DNA of 64,000 nucleotides, from assembly GCF_023073715.1 (NCBI RefSeq), contig NZ_JADPKA010000016.1, positions 1-64,000 on the forward strand, written 5' to 3'. The notes below the pieces were generated by a model, which saw only the letters and a program-made list of their open reading frames with translations, searched no databases and was not told the DNA's origin. A program made the position numbers and the translations under genes. Below are positions 1 to 8,841 of the stretch, one piece after another; the first letter of the stretch is position 1; each line of letters begins with the position of its first letter. Source of the DNA: Bradyrhizobium sp. 164. GTDB taxonomy: Bacteria; Pseudomonadota; Alphaproteobacteria; Rhizobiales; Xanthobacteraceae.

Positions 1-1
1 C

Positions 2-304
2 GACCGCCGCTCGGCCATCGAGATGTCGGCGCGCATTCGCCTGCGCCCGATCCTGATGACCACGGCCGCGATGGTGACGGGTCTGATCCCGCTCCTGACC
101 GCGACCGGCGCGGGCGCGGCCAGCCGCTTCTCGATCGGCCTCGTGGTCGTCGCGGGCATGTCGATCGGCACGCTGTTCACGCTGTTCGTGCTGCCGGCGG
201 TCTATGTGGTGCTGGCGACCGACCATCGCGCGGCGGCCGATTCAGAGCGGAACAAGCAGGTCAACGAGCTCGATCTTGGCTCCAAGGCCTTGCGGCCGAC
301 CTGA
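2..304 (+). CDS. RND efflux transporter, inner-membrane permease (C-terminal end only)
   Basis: The reading frame is open from the window edge, so the start lies upstream. The visible 100 residues match the last transmembrane part of AcrB/MexB-type resistance-nodulation-division pumps: an R-x-RPILMT segment, a glycine-rich loop (TATGAGAASR) and two hydrophobic helices ending in FVLPAVYVVLA. Such pumps export drugs or solutes across the inner membrane using the proton gradient. Substrate and operon partners cannot be judged from this fragment. Family assignment is secure. Confidence 0.85.
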   Translation, partial: DRRSAIEMSARIRLRPILMTTAAMVTGLIPLLTATGAGAASRFSIGLVVVAGMSIGTLFTLFVLPAVYVVLATDHRAAADSERNKQVNELDLGSKALRPT

Positions 305-413
305 GGCGGGTTCAATCGAAGCCGAAAAGCGGCAATGGCAATCGCTGTTGCCGCTTTTTTGTTATGCCGTGCTAGTCTCCCGCCGGGTGTCGTTGTGCCC
401 CGGCACGGACATC

Positions 414-789
414 ATGATGAGGCGCCGCGAATTCCTGGGCGGGCTCGGTTCTGTCACGCTGCGGCGGCCGTTTGCGGCAGCAGCGCAGGCGGGCAAGGTC
501 TATCGGCTCGCGACAGTGACGCTGAACGCCCCGGCCACCGAAACCAGCCCGGCGGGCCAAATCCTGATCAAGGTGTTGGGCCAGCGCGGTTTCGTCCTCG
601 GTCAAAACCTGACCTTCGAGCCGCGCGGGGCGATGAGCGATGTCGCAAAGCTTCCCGGGCTGGTTGCCGAACTGAAGACGCACCACGCTGATGCCATCGA
701 TCGGCTAGCTGACCGCAATGGCTGCCAAAGCGGCGGGCATTCCCACCGTGACGGCCAGCGGTCGCTTCCGTCCTTGAACGGGGAAGCGT
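414..789 (+). pseudogene. ABC transporter substrate-binding protein, frameshifted remnant
   Basis: From an ATG at 414 the product begins with a twin-arginine-like leader (MMRRREFLGG) followed by a segment typical of the ABC substrate-binding proteins annotated next to such leaders in Bradyrhizobium. Near position 700-720 the frame breaks. The continuation (MAAKAAGIPTVTASG) is readable in another frame, so a small indel has occurred. The frame then runs into an unrelated GAF-domain fragment. Only about 120 of roughly 330 residues remain, so this is non-functional. Confidence 0.6.
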
Positions 790-980
790 GGTTGGGCGTA
801 CATTGCTCGATGGCAAGACGGTCCACGTCCCGGATGTGCAGGCCGACCCCGAATTTGCGCCCTCGTCCGCGCGAAGGCGTTCTAACCCACGTACGATGCT
901 TGGGGTGCCTCTGCTCCGAGAGGGGCTTACCGATTGGGGTGTTCGTCCTGCCGATCAGGAAGTCGGCAGTGAGATACCGA
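778..980 (+). pseudogene. GAF-domain fragment of a sensor or cyclase protein
   Basis: The translated stretch includes LLDGKTVHVPDVQADPEF and then RTMLGVPLLREG, a common GAF-domain motif pair in rhizobial sensor kinases and adenylate cyclases. A frame change occurs at about 925, since the next homologous piece (PIGVFVLPIRK) is in a different frame. Both ends are missing. The fragment abuts the broken permease on the opposite strand near 980, which looks like a rearrangement junction. Confidence 0.55.
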
Positions 981-1388
981 TAGCGAAACCGCCTGGAATA
1001 ATTTGGCCAGCACGGTGCCGCGCTTGAGCGCCGAATAGACGCCCATCAGGATGCCGAAAACCATTGCAAATACGGTCGCCCAGATCGCAAGTTCCAGTGT
1101 TGCAGGCATACGCTCCATAAATAGCGTCGAGACCGGCTGGCGGAACTGATAGGAGACGCCGAACTTGAACTGCGCGGCATTGCCGAAATAGCGCATGGAC
1201 TGCACTGGAACGGGGTCATCGAGACCGAGCGATTTGCGCACGGCTTCGCGTTCGGCCGCCGACGTATCGATCGAGACGATCTGGTTGACGGGGTCGCCGG
1301 CGAAGCGGAACGTCGAGAACGCGATGATGCCGACGGCGAACATGACGCCGATGGCCTGAACGGCGCGGCGAAGAGTGAAAGCGAGCAT
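978..1388 (-). pseudogene. Oligopeptide/dipeptide-type ABC transporter permease, C-terminally truncated
   Basis: The likely start is the ATG at 1388, preceded by an AGGAAGG ribosome site. The N-terminal transmembrane helix, the FRFAGDPVNQ segment and the SYQFRQPVSTLFMERMPATL region are characteristic of DppB/OppB-type inner-membrane permeases. Homology stops about residue 135, shortly after the second helix, where the reading frame runs into a foreign sequence. Intact members have about 310-330 residues and a C-terminal EAA loop, which is lost here. The broken substrate-binding gene lies just upstream on the same strand, so the two were probably one operon. Confidence 0.65.
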
Positions 1389-1491
1389 TCCTTCCACCTT
1401 CCTGGGTGTGTGTCTGGCTGACGTCTTTGTCAGCCGGAAAAGGAAAGGTCCCGGAAGCCTGACGCTGCCGGGACCCTGGGTTCAACTGGCG

Positions 1492-2600
1492 CTATTCCTG
1501 CTTGGTCGCCCAGTGGAACATGACGAGGTTGTCCGCGTGCTGCGGCAGGTTGACCTTTTTCGATACGCCCCAGGCCAGCGCCTGCTGGTGCAGGGGGATG
1601 TAGGCTCAGTCCTTGATGCTGATCTCATACGCCTGCTTGATCAGTTGATTGCGTTTGGCGGTGTCGGTTTCGACCAGCACCTTGTGATGGCGTCGAACTC
1701 CTTGCAATGCACCAAGATTGGCCTCGCCACGCGAGGATTTCGCATCGTCACGGCACCCCATGTGTCATTCAGCACATTGTGGGAATCCATCGTGCTCGGC
1801 GTCCAGCCCAGCATGAAGAACGAGGTCTGGTAGCCACCTTGCTTCAGCACCTTGGCGAAGTACTGCGCCTTGGGCTGTGCCAGCAGATTGATTTTGACGC
1901 CGATGCGGGCAAGCATGCCGACCACGGCCTGGCAGATCGCGGCATCGTTGACATAGCGATCGTTCGGACAATCCATGGTGACCTCGAAGCCGTCGGGGTA
2001 GCCGGCCTCGGTCAGGAGCTTCTTGGCGCCGTCCAGATCGAATTTCGGCGGCGTAAAATCCTTGGACCGTGCGAACAGCTCCGGCGCGATCATCAACGCG
2101 GACGGCGTCGAAGGGATTCCTGCCCTTGATGTTGGAGTAGAGCAGTTCGTCGCGGGTCTGATCGAAGCCGATGAAGATGGTGCGCAGCTCCGGGGCCTTC
2201 AGCACCTGGGCATTTGGGCTGGAATCGACGCGGGAGATGTCCTGGATCGGCACCGGGTCGATGGCGTCGACCTCGCCCGAGAGCAACGCGGCGACACGGG
2301 TCGCGTCGGAGGCCATCGGGGTGAAGATGATCTCCTTCAGGTTACCTTCCATCTTGCCCCAGTAATTGGGGTTGGCCTTGAACACCTTCTTCACGCCGGG
2401 CTGATGTTCGATGATGAACGGACCGGTACCATTCTCGTGTAGCGAGGCGTAGCTCGGCGAGGTCGCGGACACCGGCGTCGGCTCGACGGCCTTGTTCTCC
2501 TCCGCCCATTATTTGTTGTCCAGAATGTACCAGACATCCCATGCCGAATTCAGGATGGGATTGGGCGAGGGTAGGATGAAATCGACAGTGTACGCCGCAT
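1492..2600 (-). pseudogene. Peptide-type ABC substrate-binding protein (SBP_bac_5), multiply broken
   Basis: The coding pieces on the minus strand line up in order as one extracellular solute-binding protein family 5 gene. They include YTVDFILPSPNPILNSAW, then TGPFIIEHQPGVKKVFKANP, LLSGEVDAIDPVPIQDI, KLLTEAGYPDGFEVTMD and a C-terminal LPQHADNLVMFHW piece ending at the stop at 1492. They sit in different frames, and an in-frame stop follows the ILDNK segment. The N terminus is cut off by an IS21 remnant near 2600. This would have supplied peptides or opine-like ligands to the adjoining broken permease. Confidence 0.7.
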
Positions 2601-3311
2601 CGAGGTGGCGCGGACACCGCACACTTCCCGGCCGTGAAGGAGCTTGCGAGCTTCGACTTCGAGGCGCAGCCGTCGATCGATCCAAAGCAGATCCGTGACC
2701 TGGCCGCGTCACGATAGATCACCGACGGCGAGAACGTACTGCTGCTCGGGCCGCGCGGCGTCGGTAAGACGCACCTGTCCATTGCACTCGGGCGAGAGGC
2801 AATCCTGGTCGGGTATACGGTGCAGGTCACCACGGTGACGACGCTGGTCGCTGGCCTCGCCAAGGCGCACTGCGAGCGACGCCTGGACGAGAAACTGCTC
2901 GCGTTGTCGAAGCCAAAGCTGCTGATCGTCGTCGAACTCGGTTACCTGCCGCTGGAGCCCGAGGCGGCGCATCTGTTCTTCCAGCTAGTTAGGTTAGCCG
3001 CCGCTACGAAACCGGCGCCATGCTGATCACGTCGAACCGCAGCGTTGCCGAATGGGGCACCCTGTTCGTCGATCCCGTGGTCGCCACCGCCATCCTCGAC
3101 CGGCTCTTGCACCACAGCCACGTGCCGAACATCCGCGGCGACAGCTACCGGCTCCGCGCCAAGCGAAAGAGCGCCCGCTGACGGCCCTCCGGTCGGCTCC
3201 GCCTCCCTCCGCCCGTCACCGGCGGAGCCAACCTTCAATCGACATCATGAACGCGAGGGTGGGGGCAGTTCTGCATGACGCAAAGGGGGCAGTTCCGAAT
3301 GGCGTTTGACA
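2600..3311 (+). mobile_element. IS21-family insertion sequence remnant (istB end and terminal sequence)
   Basis: This is the 3' part of an IS21-type element: a broken istB followed by the GGGGGCAGTT... repeats and a terminal TTTGACA at 3303-3311 that are typical of the right end of this group. istA and the left end are absent. The left junction falls inside the broken solute-binding gene, and the right junction lies next to the broken queD. Confidence 0.65.
2619..3181 (+). pseudogene. istB: IstB-like transposition helper ATPase, degraded
   Basis: The protein retains a Walker A motif (GPRGVGKTH), the segments ALGREAILVGYTVQ and LDEKLLALSKPKLLIV, and a C-terminal ITSNRSVAEWG plus RGDSYRLRAKRK. 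Defects are an in-frame stop just before the ITDGEN segment (about 2715), replacement of the Walker B aspartate by valine (LLIVVELGY), a frameshift near 2990, and loss of the N terminus. IstB is the AAA+ helper of the IstA transposase. This copy should be inactive. Confidence 0.75.
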
Positions 3312-3329
3312 GGCGCGCCGCATCGACAC

Positions 3330-3711
3330 AGTCCCAACGAGCGCTGAATTCACCGATCCGGCCCGTCATATTCCGCCCAACAATCGGTCGTCTCGTACAC
3401 CCTCACGCTCGAGAGTTGCACAAGGCGCGGTTTCGCGTGCTGCCAGATCCAGATGGCGATATTTTCCACCGTCTGATTTTCCCAGTCCCGGGACTTCATT
3501 CAGGCAATGGTGATCGAGTCTTTAGAAAGAAGGCCGAACGCTTCTTCCATGTTGAAGAAATCCATTACGAACCCGGTGCGCGGATCGACGGGCCCGTTCA
3601 GCACGATCTCGACGCGATAGGAATGACCGTGCGTCCGATGACACGATGTGTCTGCGGGACGTTTGGAAATCGGTGCGCTGCCTCGAACTTAAATACCTGA
3701 GATATCTTCAT
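3330..3711 (-). pseudogene. queD: 6-carboxytetrahydropterin synthase (QueD), frameshifted
   Basis: Reading from the ATG at 3711, the start MKISQVFKFEAAHRFPNVPQ is a clear QueD/PTPS N terminus with the first zinc-site histidine. After the QTHR region a one-base change shifts the frame. The next piece (RTHGHSYRVEIVLNGPVDP) continues through FVMDFFNMEEAF, a second shift follows, and the tail ENIAIWIWQHAKPRL is again readable. QueD makes the queuosine precursor from dihydroneopterin triphosphate. At least two indels make this copy non-functional. Confidence 0.75.
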
Positions 3712-4138
3712 CTGATGCCGGGACGTGGGATTGCACGCTGATTCGACATTTCCGATGAGCGAGGCATTACGCGACGGCTTGCCGCATGGGGTCGACGGCG
3801 TCAGGGCCGTCTCGTGGGCCGAAGCAGAAATCGTCCGAGCTCCCTCTCATCGAACCGCCGGCATAGCTTCCGGCTGCGGCTACACGAATTTTGAGTTCGT
3901 GTCCGCGGGTGATGGCCAGCGCGGCGCGATTTGCTGACGCAAATCCAATTACCACGCCGGCCGGGACCAGCAGCCTGCCGTGGATCGTCGCCGAACCACA
4001 ACTGTGGTTCTGGGCACGTTCCTTCCGTGTGCCATGCAGACGATGGAGCGTCTACTACAAGATCCGGTAGATGCCAAAGCCAACTTGTCGCCCTAGGGTC
4101 CGGCCGCGTTCCCCGCCGATCATCATCGAGGAAAAGAA
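3712..4138. other. Stretch without a recognisable gene
   Basis: Short open frames exist on both strands (for example minus 3767-3955) but none shows a known motif or convincing coding character. It lies between the broken queD and the small gene before the MATE exporter. Confidence 0.4.
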
Positions 4139-4291
4139 ATGAACGAAACCATGAGAAGTCAACAAAGGGCAGAACGGCACACTATGACTGGCAGAACCTG
4201 GGTGGCTACCCACGAACACCTCAATCAGGATCCTCGTTGTTCTGACTCAAGAGCCGCAGAAGGCTACGATTGGCGAGAGGCATATGCCTAG
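4139..4291 (+). CDS. Small hypothetical protein (50 aa) upstream of the MATE exporter
   Basis: The ATG at 4139 follows a purine-rich GAGGAAAAGAA sequence that could serve as a ribosome site. The product (MNETMRSQQRAERH..., ending REAYA) is hydrophilic and shows no domain that I recognise. It ends about 170 bases before the likely start of the MATE gene and may be a leader gene or chance frame. Confidence rests only on the start context. Confidence 0.25.
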   Translation: MNETMRSQQRAERHTMTGRTWVATHEHLNQDPRCSDSRAAEGYDWREAYA

Positions 4292-4464
4292 GGGAAAATC
4301 GACCAACGCAAAAATCAGCTTGTGAAACGTCAAATGGATCCACGCGATCACGGCGATCGATGGGCGCAGATAAACTTATGTACCACTGTGCAAGAGCAGC
4401 TCCGGCGAGGGTTGCGCTGAGTACGCGATCAGCGAATTTGGAAAAGCTCGCGACACGTTCATCC

Positions 4465-5898
4465 ATGAATGAGCCGGATACAGAATTCGCGCTCGAGAGC
4501 GAGCGAAATTTGATGCCACAGAAGAAACAGCACATCGATCTATCGGACCCGAATCTCTCAAGCCTTATCCTGCGGCTCGCCATTCCATCTGTTGTTGGGT
4601 TATCGATCCATGCGTTACAGCAGGTCGTCAATGCGATCTTTGTTGGCGCACTTGGCGCGCAGGCGATCGCAGCTGTGAGCATGACCTTGCCGATCATGGT
4701 CCTGCTCGCGGCAGCCGGACAGGGGATCGGTGTTGGAACGGCGTCCTTCATATCTCGTCATCTGGGCGCTCGTGAGTACCTAGAGGCGAGTCGAGGCGCA
4801 AGTACAGCTCTCGCGCTCACCGCTCCGACTGGTATCATAGTTACCGTCGCTCTGCTTCCAAGTCTGCCAGCGATATTCGCAACCTTCGGAGCGACTCCAA
4901 GCATCATGCCCGTGGCGCTCGACTACGCGGGAACGCTTTTGTTCGGGAACACCCTGATGCTTCTAAACATCGTCAGCGGATTCATTGTCAGAGCCGAAGG
5001 CGATACGCGATTCAGCATGTGGGCAATGCTTACCGGGTTTCTACTGAACGCTGTGCTTGACCCCGTCTTCATATTCTTGTTTGACCTTGGTGTGCGTGGC
5101 GCAGCCCTCGCCACGCTGGTATCGCAGATCGCTGCTATCGGACTCTATATCGCGTATTTTACGAAGCTTGGCGGGACAGTTCTCGTCAGGATATCTCATA
5201 TGTCATTGCGAGCAGATCGCATCAGACAGCTCGTGTCGGTGGGCGCGCCAGCGACAATGACGAGTATCTTATCGGCACTTGCGGTTATGCTCTTGTACGG
5301 AGCTGCTGCACCGTTCGGCGATGATTCCATCGCCGCAGTTGGAATAGCTGTGCGAATCTTGATGGTCGGCGCACTGCCTATCACCGGGTTCTGCATAGGC
5401 GCTCAAGCTGTCCTGGGTTTCGCTTGGGGCGCACGCGACTATGTTCGTATTCTGAAGGCTGCGAAGTTCATGCTCTTCGTGACGGTCGCATTCTCCATCG
5501 CGTATTCTGCGGCCGTTGTGGTTTTTGCAAGGCCTTTGGTGACCCTATTTAGCGATAACGAGAATGTCGCGGAAATAGCCGTCTCGTCCTGCATCGTGTT
5601 TCATCTCTTCTTTGGACTGTTTGGGGTTCAGAGTTTCGTGACGGCAATGCTCCAGGCGTTTGGGAGAGCACGCCTCAGTGCAACTGTGGCCCTGGCGAGG
5701 CAGGGCTATCTCTTCATACCGGCCGTACTGTTATTCCCGGTGGTTGCGGGTTTCGATGGACTGTTAGCTAGTCAAGCAATCGCTGAGCTGGGCGCCGGAA
5801 TGATCGCTCTGTTCGTCATGTTCCACCAGTTCGGTGAGCTCAGACGAGCGCTCCAGCACCGTGGTTCAAAAGCGATCGGGATAGCGGGTTGGCCTTAG
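4465..5898 (+). CDS. MATE-family multidrug/solute exporter
   Basis: The protein of about 477 residues has twelve hydrophobic segments and the two-fold repeated layout of the MATE (NorM/DinF) family. Typical N-half features are VVGLSIHALQQVVNAIFVG, GIGTASFISRHLGA and AEGDTRFSMWAM, with matching C-half segments GFCIGAQAVLGFAWGA and QAFGRAR. MATE proteins export cationic compounds or organic acids in exchange for sodium or protons. The frame stays open back to 4270. I prefer the ATG at 4465, and 4513 is also possible, because the region before it is not conserved-looking and no strong ribosome site is visible. It is the only intact gene in the first 8 kb. Its codon use is less GC-rich than the nif genes, which suggests separate acquisition. 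Confidence 0.8.
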   Translation: MNEPDTEFALESERNLMPQKKQHIDLSDPNLSSLILRLAIPSVVGLSIHALQQVVNAIFVGALGAQAIAAVSMTLPIMVLLAAAGQGIGVGTASFISRHLGAREYLEASRGASTALALTAPTGIIVTVALLPSLPAIFATFGATPSIMPVALDYAGTLLFGNTLMLLNIVSGFIVRAEGDTRFSMWAMLTGFLLNAVLDPVFIFLFDLGVRGAALATLVSQIAAIGLYIAYFTKLGGTVLVRISHMSLRADRIRQLVSVGAPATMTSILSALAVMLLYGAAAPFGDDSIAAVGIAVRILMVGALPITGFCIGAQAVLGFAWGARDYVRILKAAKFMLFVTVAFSIAYSAAVVVFARPLVTLFSDNENVAEIAVSSCIVFHLFFGLFGVQSFVTAMLQAFGRARLSATVALARQGYLFIPAVLLFPVVAGFDGLLASQAIAELGAGMIALFVMFHQFGELRRALQHRGSKAIGIAGWP

Positions 5899-6510
5899 AA
5901 CGGATGTCATCGAGCCCAGAGCATTGGGCGCAAGCCTCCTGACAAGCTCGCGGCAAGATGCGCTGCCAGTGGGCACGGATTTTGCGGGCTCGCGGGCGTG
6001 CGATCGGCACGGTCCTTTCCATCGGTGCTCCTCGCACTCGCGGATCGCACCGGCTCGCCTAGCGGACGGATCGGGCAGTTCGGCGAGCGATAGCCGATGT
6101 GCTCCCGCTCGCCAGGCGGGGTGCCTTTTTGCGAGCTCGGTTGGCGGGACGGCAAGGGTTCTACGCGCGAAAGGCTCGGCTTTAGCAGAGTGGGTGGTTT
6201 CTGCGCTTATGCAGGTTTGTCTCTTAACCCGGGTCTTTGGAGCTGACTTGAATGCCGCCGCTATGGGTCGACACTTCGCAGGATGCTCTTGAATTTTCGC
6301 CTGCCACGATTCGCTGTTGGGCCGTCGTGGCCGCCTCGGTCAATCTCGCTTTCATCGCATTGGTCATATTTTTGGCGTGACCGCGAGACGCAATCTTGCT
6401 GATTGGATTAGTTGTCTCGCCCACATCTGAAACGCGCAACACGCACTAGGGAGCTCGGTGCTCTGAAGCACAAGCAGTCCGATGTTTCATATCCAGCCTC
6501 ATGAGCTATC
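5899..6510. other. Stretch without a recognisable gene
   Basis: No open frame here has a recognisable motif. A GGGCAC-N5-TTGCG sequence at 5971-5986 resembles a sigma-54 promoter but has no NifA site or gene behind it. A minus-strand frame at 6224-6442 is unassigned. Confidence 0.35.
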
Positions 6511-6990
6511 GTGACTATCTACACTGGGCCAGTGTTTGAGATGGCCGTAAGGCAATTCGAACTGATCGCGAATTATCTGGGGATACCAGACGAGGTCAGA
6601 CCCGCCTGCCGATGCCCGAAGCGATCTGTCACGGTGTCGTGCCCAATTCACCGTGATGACGGCACAACGGCGGTTTTTGAAGGCTCTCGGGTGCAGCACC
6701 TTACACTTGGCCCTACTAAAGGGGCACCAGATTCGGGCCAACCGTCGACCTTGGCGAAGTTGCAGCGCTTGCGATCTGGATGAGCTGGAAGTGTGCCCTG
6801 GTCGGATTGCCATATGGCGGCGCCAAGGGCGGAATTAACGTCGACCCTTCTAGCTTGTCGAACCGTGAGCTTCAGACTCTGTCGCGCCGGTATATGCGTA
6901 TATGCTGGAAATGATCCCGTTTCCCGAAGACCATCGCACTGCGATTGGTAATGATGACGGGACCAACGCAAACCTCGTGCCGAAGAGAGT
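6511..6990 (+). pseudogene. Glu/Leu/Phe/Val dehydrogenase, frameshifted and truncated
   Basis: The pieces match the N-terminal half of NAD(P)-dependent glutamate dehydrogenases. From the GTG at 6511 they run YTGPVFEMAVRQFE, then KRSVTVSCPIHRDDGTTAVF. In shifted frames follow [18 protein letters not shown] and [19 protein letters not shown], the glycine-rich substrate/lysine motif region. Around 6895-6985 the sequence degrades ([20 protein letters not shown]). At least three frame changes and the missing NAD-binding domain show it is dead. Confidence 0.7.
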
Positions 6991-7419
6991 TCGAGGCTCT
7001 GCAGGCACTCCGTAAGGTGTGTAGCGTCAAGTTGCTGACATTTGCTCGAGACTGACAGTCTGCGCTGCTATCGTCCGACAGGACGTTGCGCTTCGAACAG
7101 TTGTCCCATCGCCCCTCAATACGCGGAACGCGCGTTAATGTAGGGCATTCAACTCCGCATCGTTCAGCGCGGTGATCGAGGAAGCGCTGCTCGGCGCCAT
7201 CTGTCCCGGGGCGATCGCCGCTACAATCGCGGCCGCCAAGATCAGGTGCGTGATGCTCTCCGCCGACGTCATCCAGCCGTGCGCCAACTGGTGCTGATCG
7301 CCAGCGACGATCTCATTGCTGGCCTCCTCAATCGCAATGGCCTCAACACCGGCAACGGCAATCGCGTACCCGCGAGCGCGCCACATCAATGCGCTCAAAC
7401 AACCACATCCCGGTGTTTA
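6991..7419. other. Stretch without a confident gene
   Basis: A minus-strand frame at 7135-7398 encodes an alanine-rich 87-residue peptide with one hydrophobic segment. I do not recognise it and it may be chance. Nothing else is evident. Confidence 0.3.
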
Positions 7420-7900
7420 AGCCCGCCGATGGCGGAGTAGTGTGGTCGCCGCCGGGCCGTGTCCCCGTTGGTCTGCTTCACCGGCAGATCGACATTGTAC
7501 TCGTGGGGGGCCAGCAAAGCGCCTGTCGCGCGCCGCCCAGTTCCTCGACCTTGTCGAACACATCTTGATCGCTTCCTGGACACGCCGATCCGGGTCTTTC
7601 ACATAGCGGTCGCCGGCCTTCATGAAGCCGACGGGCGCTGCCACAACCAACTCGCCCGCGGCGCGCCTTCTATTAGCGTGCCGAGAGCGAGGGCTGGCGC
7701 AACAGATCCGGTTCGTACTCGTTGAGGCTGCCCTTGAGCCCGAGCAGCAGGCGGTCGTTTCCATGCGTCGATGCGTAGATGGTCTCGGTATCAACCACGC
7801 GGCACATCTCGATGAGTTGCTGCCAATCCCGACTGAAGATCCTCATCGAGCGCGTGCAGGATTGCGAGCGAAGCGCGAGACCTCGAGGGCGCAAACCGCA
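7420..7900 (-). pseudogene. Serine-recombinase (resolvase/invertase family) remnant
   Basis: Three frames on the minus strand give consecutive pieces of a large serine recombinase: DWQQLIEMCRVVDTETIYA with GNDRLLLGLKGSLNEYEPDL, then GELVVAAPVGFMKAGDRYV and KDPDRRVQEAIK, then HEYNVDLPVKQTNGDT. This is the middle of the resolvase domain and the start of the recombinase domain. The N-terminal catalytic serine region and the C-terminal zinc ribbon are missing. Such enzymes move integrative elements; this relic may mark an old island boundary. Confidence 0.6.
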
Positions 7901-7988
7901 CCAACTTACCAAGGAAAACTGCGCTCAGGAGAGGCCCTTGCGGCACCCGCTGAGCTGTGCGTCATAAACGGAACGCTGCCATTGTAGC

Positions 7989-8678
7989 TCAGCGCTCGCT
8001 TGCAGGCAGCAGACCGATCAGCGCTTTAGCCTCGGACTTCAGAACTACAATCGCAGCCTTCCGAGCATCTGCATCAAAGCGCGTCCGAATGGCGGAGACC
8101 GAGAGGGCGCCGCGCAATTGGCCATGAACGTCGATCACAGGCACAGCTGCGGCCGCGACCTCAGGATCCCGCTCGCCGATCGAGACGTAGGAGCCACGAT
8201 CTCTGACCTTCTTTCCATCGGCTGATGCAGAATCGCGGTAGGCGGTAAGAACACGGCCGGCAGCGCCGCGGTCAATCGGCAATCGCTGACCCTCTTCGAG
8301 GTGATGCCGGACCGAACGCGGAGAATTGACGCGATAAAGGCAGATGCGCTCGTCGCCGTCCGCGATGTAGAAGGATGCGGTCTCTCCGGTTGCCTCGACC
8401 AGACGATGGAGCGAGGGTCTGATCAGGTCACCGAGGTCGAGCCCGCGCTGATAGAGCGCCCCAAGGCGCCATAGCTCCGGTCCGGGTCGAAATAGCCGGT
8501 CCGTACCCCGCACCAGGAAGCCATCCGCCTCCAGAGATGCGGCAAGGCGAAGGACTGTGCTCTTGTACAGGTCAGTCGCATCCGCAATCTCCGTCAGCGT
8601 CATCGCGGCGCGCTCCGGGTCGAACGCCTTAAGGATTGCCAGTGCCCGCGCGACCGCATCAACCCCTGTTCTTACCAT
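7989..8678 (-). CDS. IclR-family transcriptional regulator
   Basis: The 229-residue protein starts at the ATG at 8678. An N-terminal winged helix-turn-helix (ALAILKAFDPERAAMTLTEIADATDLYKSTVLRLAASLE) is followed by the IclR effector domain with RPSLHRLVEATGETASFYI, RICLYRVNSPRSVRHHL and the conserved RGAAGRVLTA. IclR proteins are dimeric DNA-binding regulators that sense aromatic or carboxylic-acid ligands. It is transcribed away from the ABC transporter operon beginning at 8842. Palindromes in the 163-base gap are good candidate binding sites, so it very probably controls that operon and itself. An open frame continues upstream to 9047 but lies inside the divergent gene. Confidence 0.85.
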   Translation of the reverse strand: MVRTGVDAVARALAILKAFDPERAAMTLTEIADATDLYKSTVLRLAASLEADGFLVRGTDRLFRPGPELWRLGALYQRGLDLGDLIRPSLHRLVEATGETASFYIADGDERICLYRVNSPRSVRHHLEEGQRLPIDRGAAGRVLTAYRDSASADGKKVRDRGSYVSIGERDPEVAAAAVPVIDVHGQLRGALSVSAIRTRFDADARKAAIVVLKSEAKALIGLLPASER

Positions 8679-8687
8679 CGATACCTC

Positions 8688-8708
8688 TGGTTCTGCTGTG
8701 CAGAACCA
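8688..8708. promoter_or_regulatory. Perfect palindrome, candidate IclR operator 1
   Basis: TGGTTCTGC-TGT-GCAGAACCA has two perfect 9-base arms around a 3-base centre and lies 10 bases upstream of the regulator start. Position and symmetry fit an autoregulatory IclR-family operator. Confidence 0.6.
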
Positions 8709-8753
8709 ATAGTCAGAATGACGCCAGGAGTCCACCCAGTTAGCGCGAGGGCC

Positions 8754-8770
8754 ATTCTGCACATCAGAAT
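8754..8770. promoter_or_regulatory. Second inverted repeat, candidate IclR operator 2
   Basis: ATTCTG-CACAT-CAGAAT shares the TTCTG/CAGAA core with the palindrome at 8688 and lies closer to the transporter operon, about 70 bases before its first start codon. Confidence 0.4.
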
Positions 8771-8841
8771 ACGATTGACTCCTCGTGAGAACGCGAGCTA
8801 CTCGGTTCCAGGTGCCAGAACAAGTTCTATGGAGCGAAACA

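Noticed and set aside
303..360. Possible tRNA or terminator after the RND fragment
   Set aside because: A weak GCCGAAAAGCGGC hairpin with TTTTTT near 360 was seen, but pairing is short and the T run starts late. There is no tRNA T-arm.
5971..5986. Sigma-54-like sequence GGGCAC-N5-TTGCG
   Set aside because: No TGT-N10-ACA site nearby and no gene follows, so a chance match is more likely.
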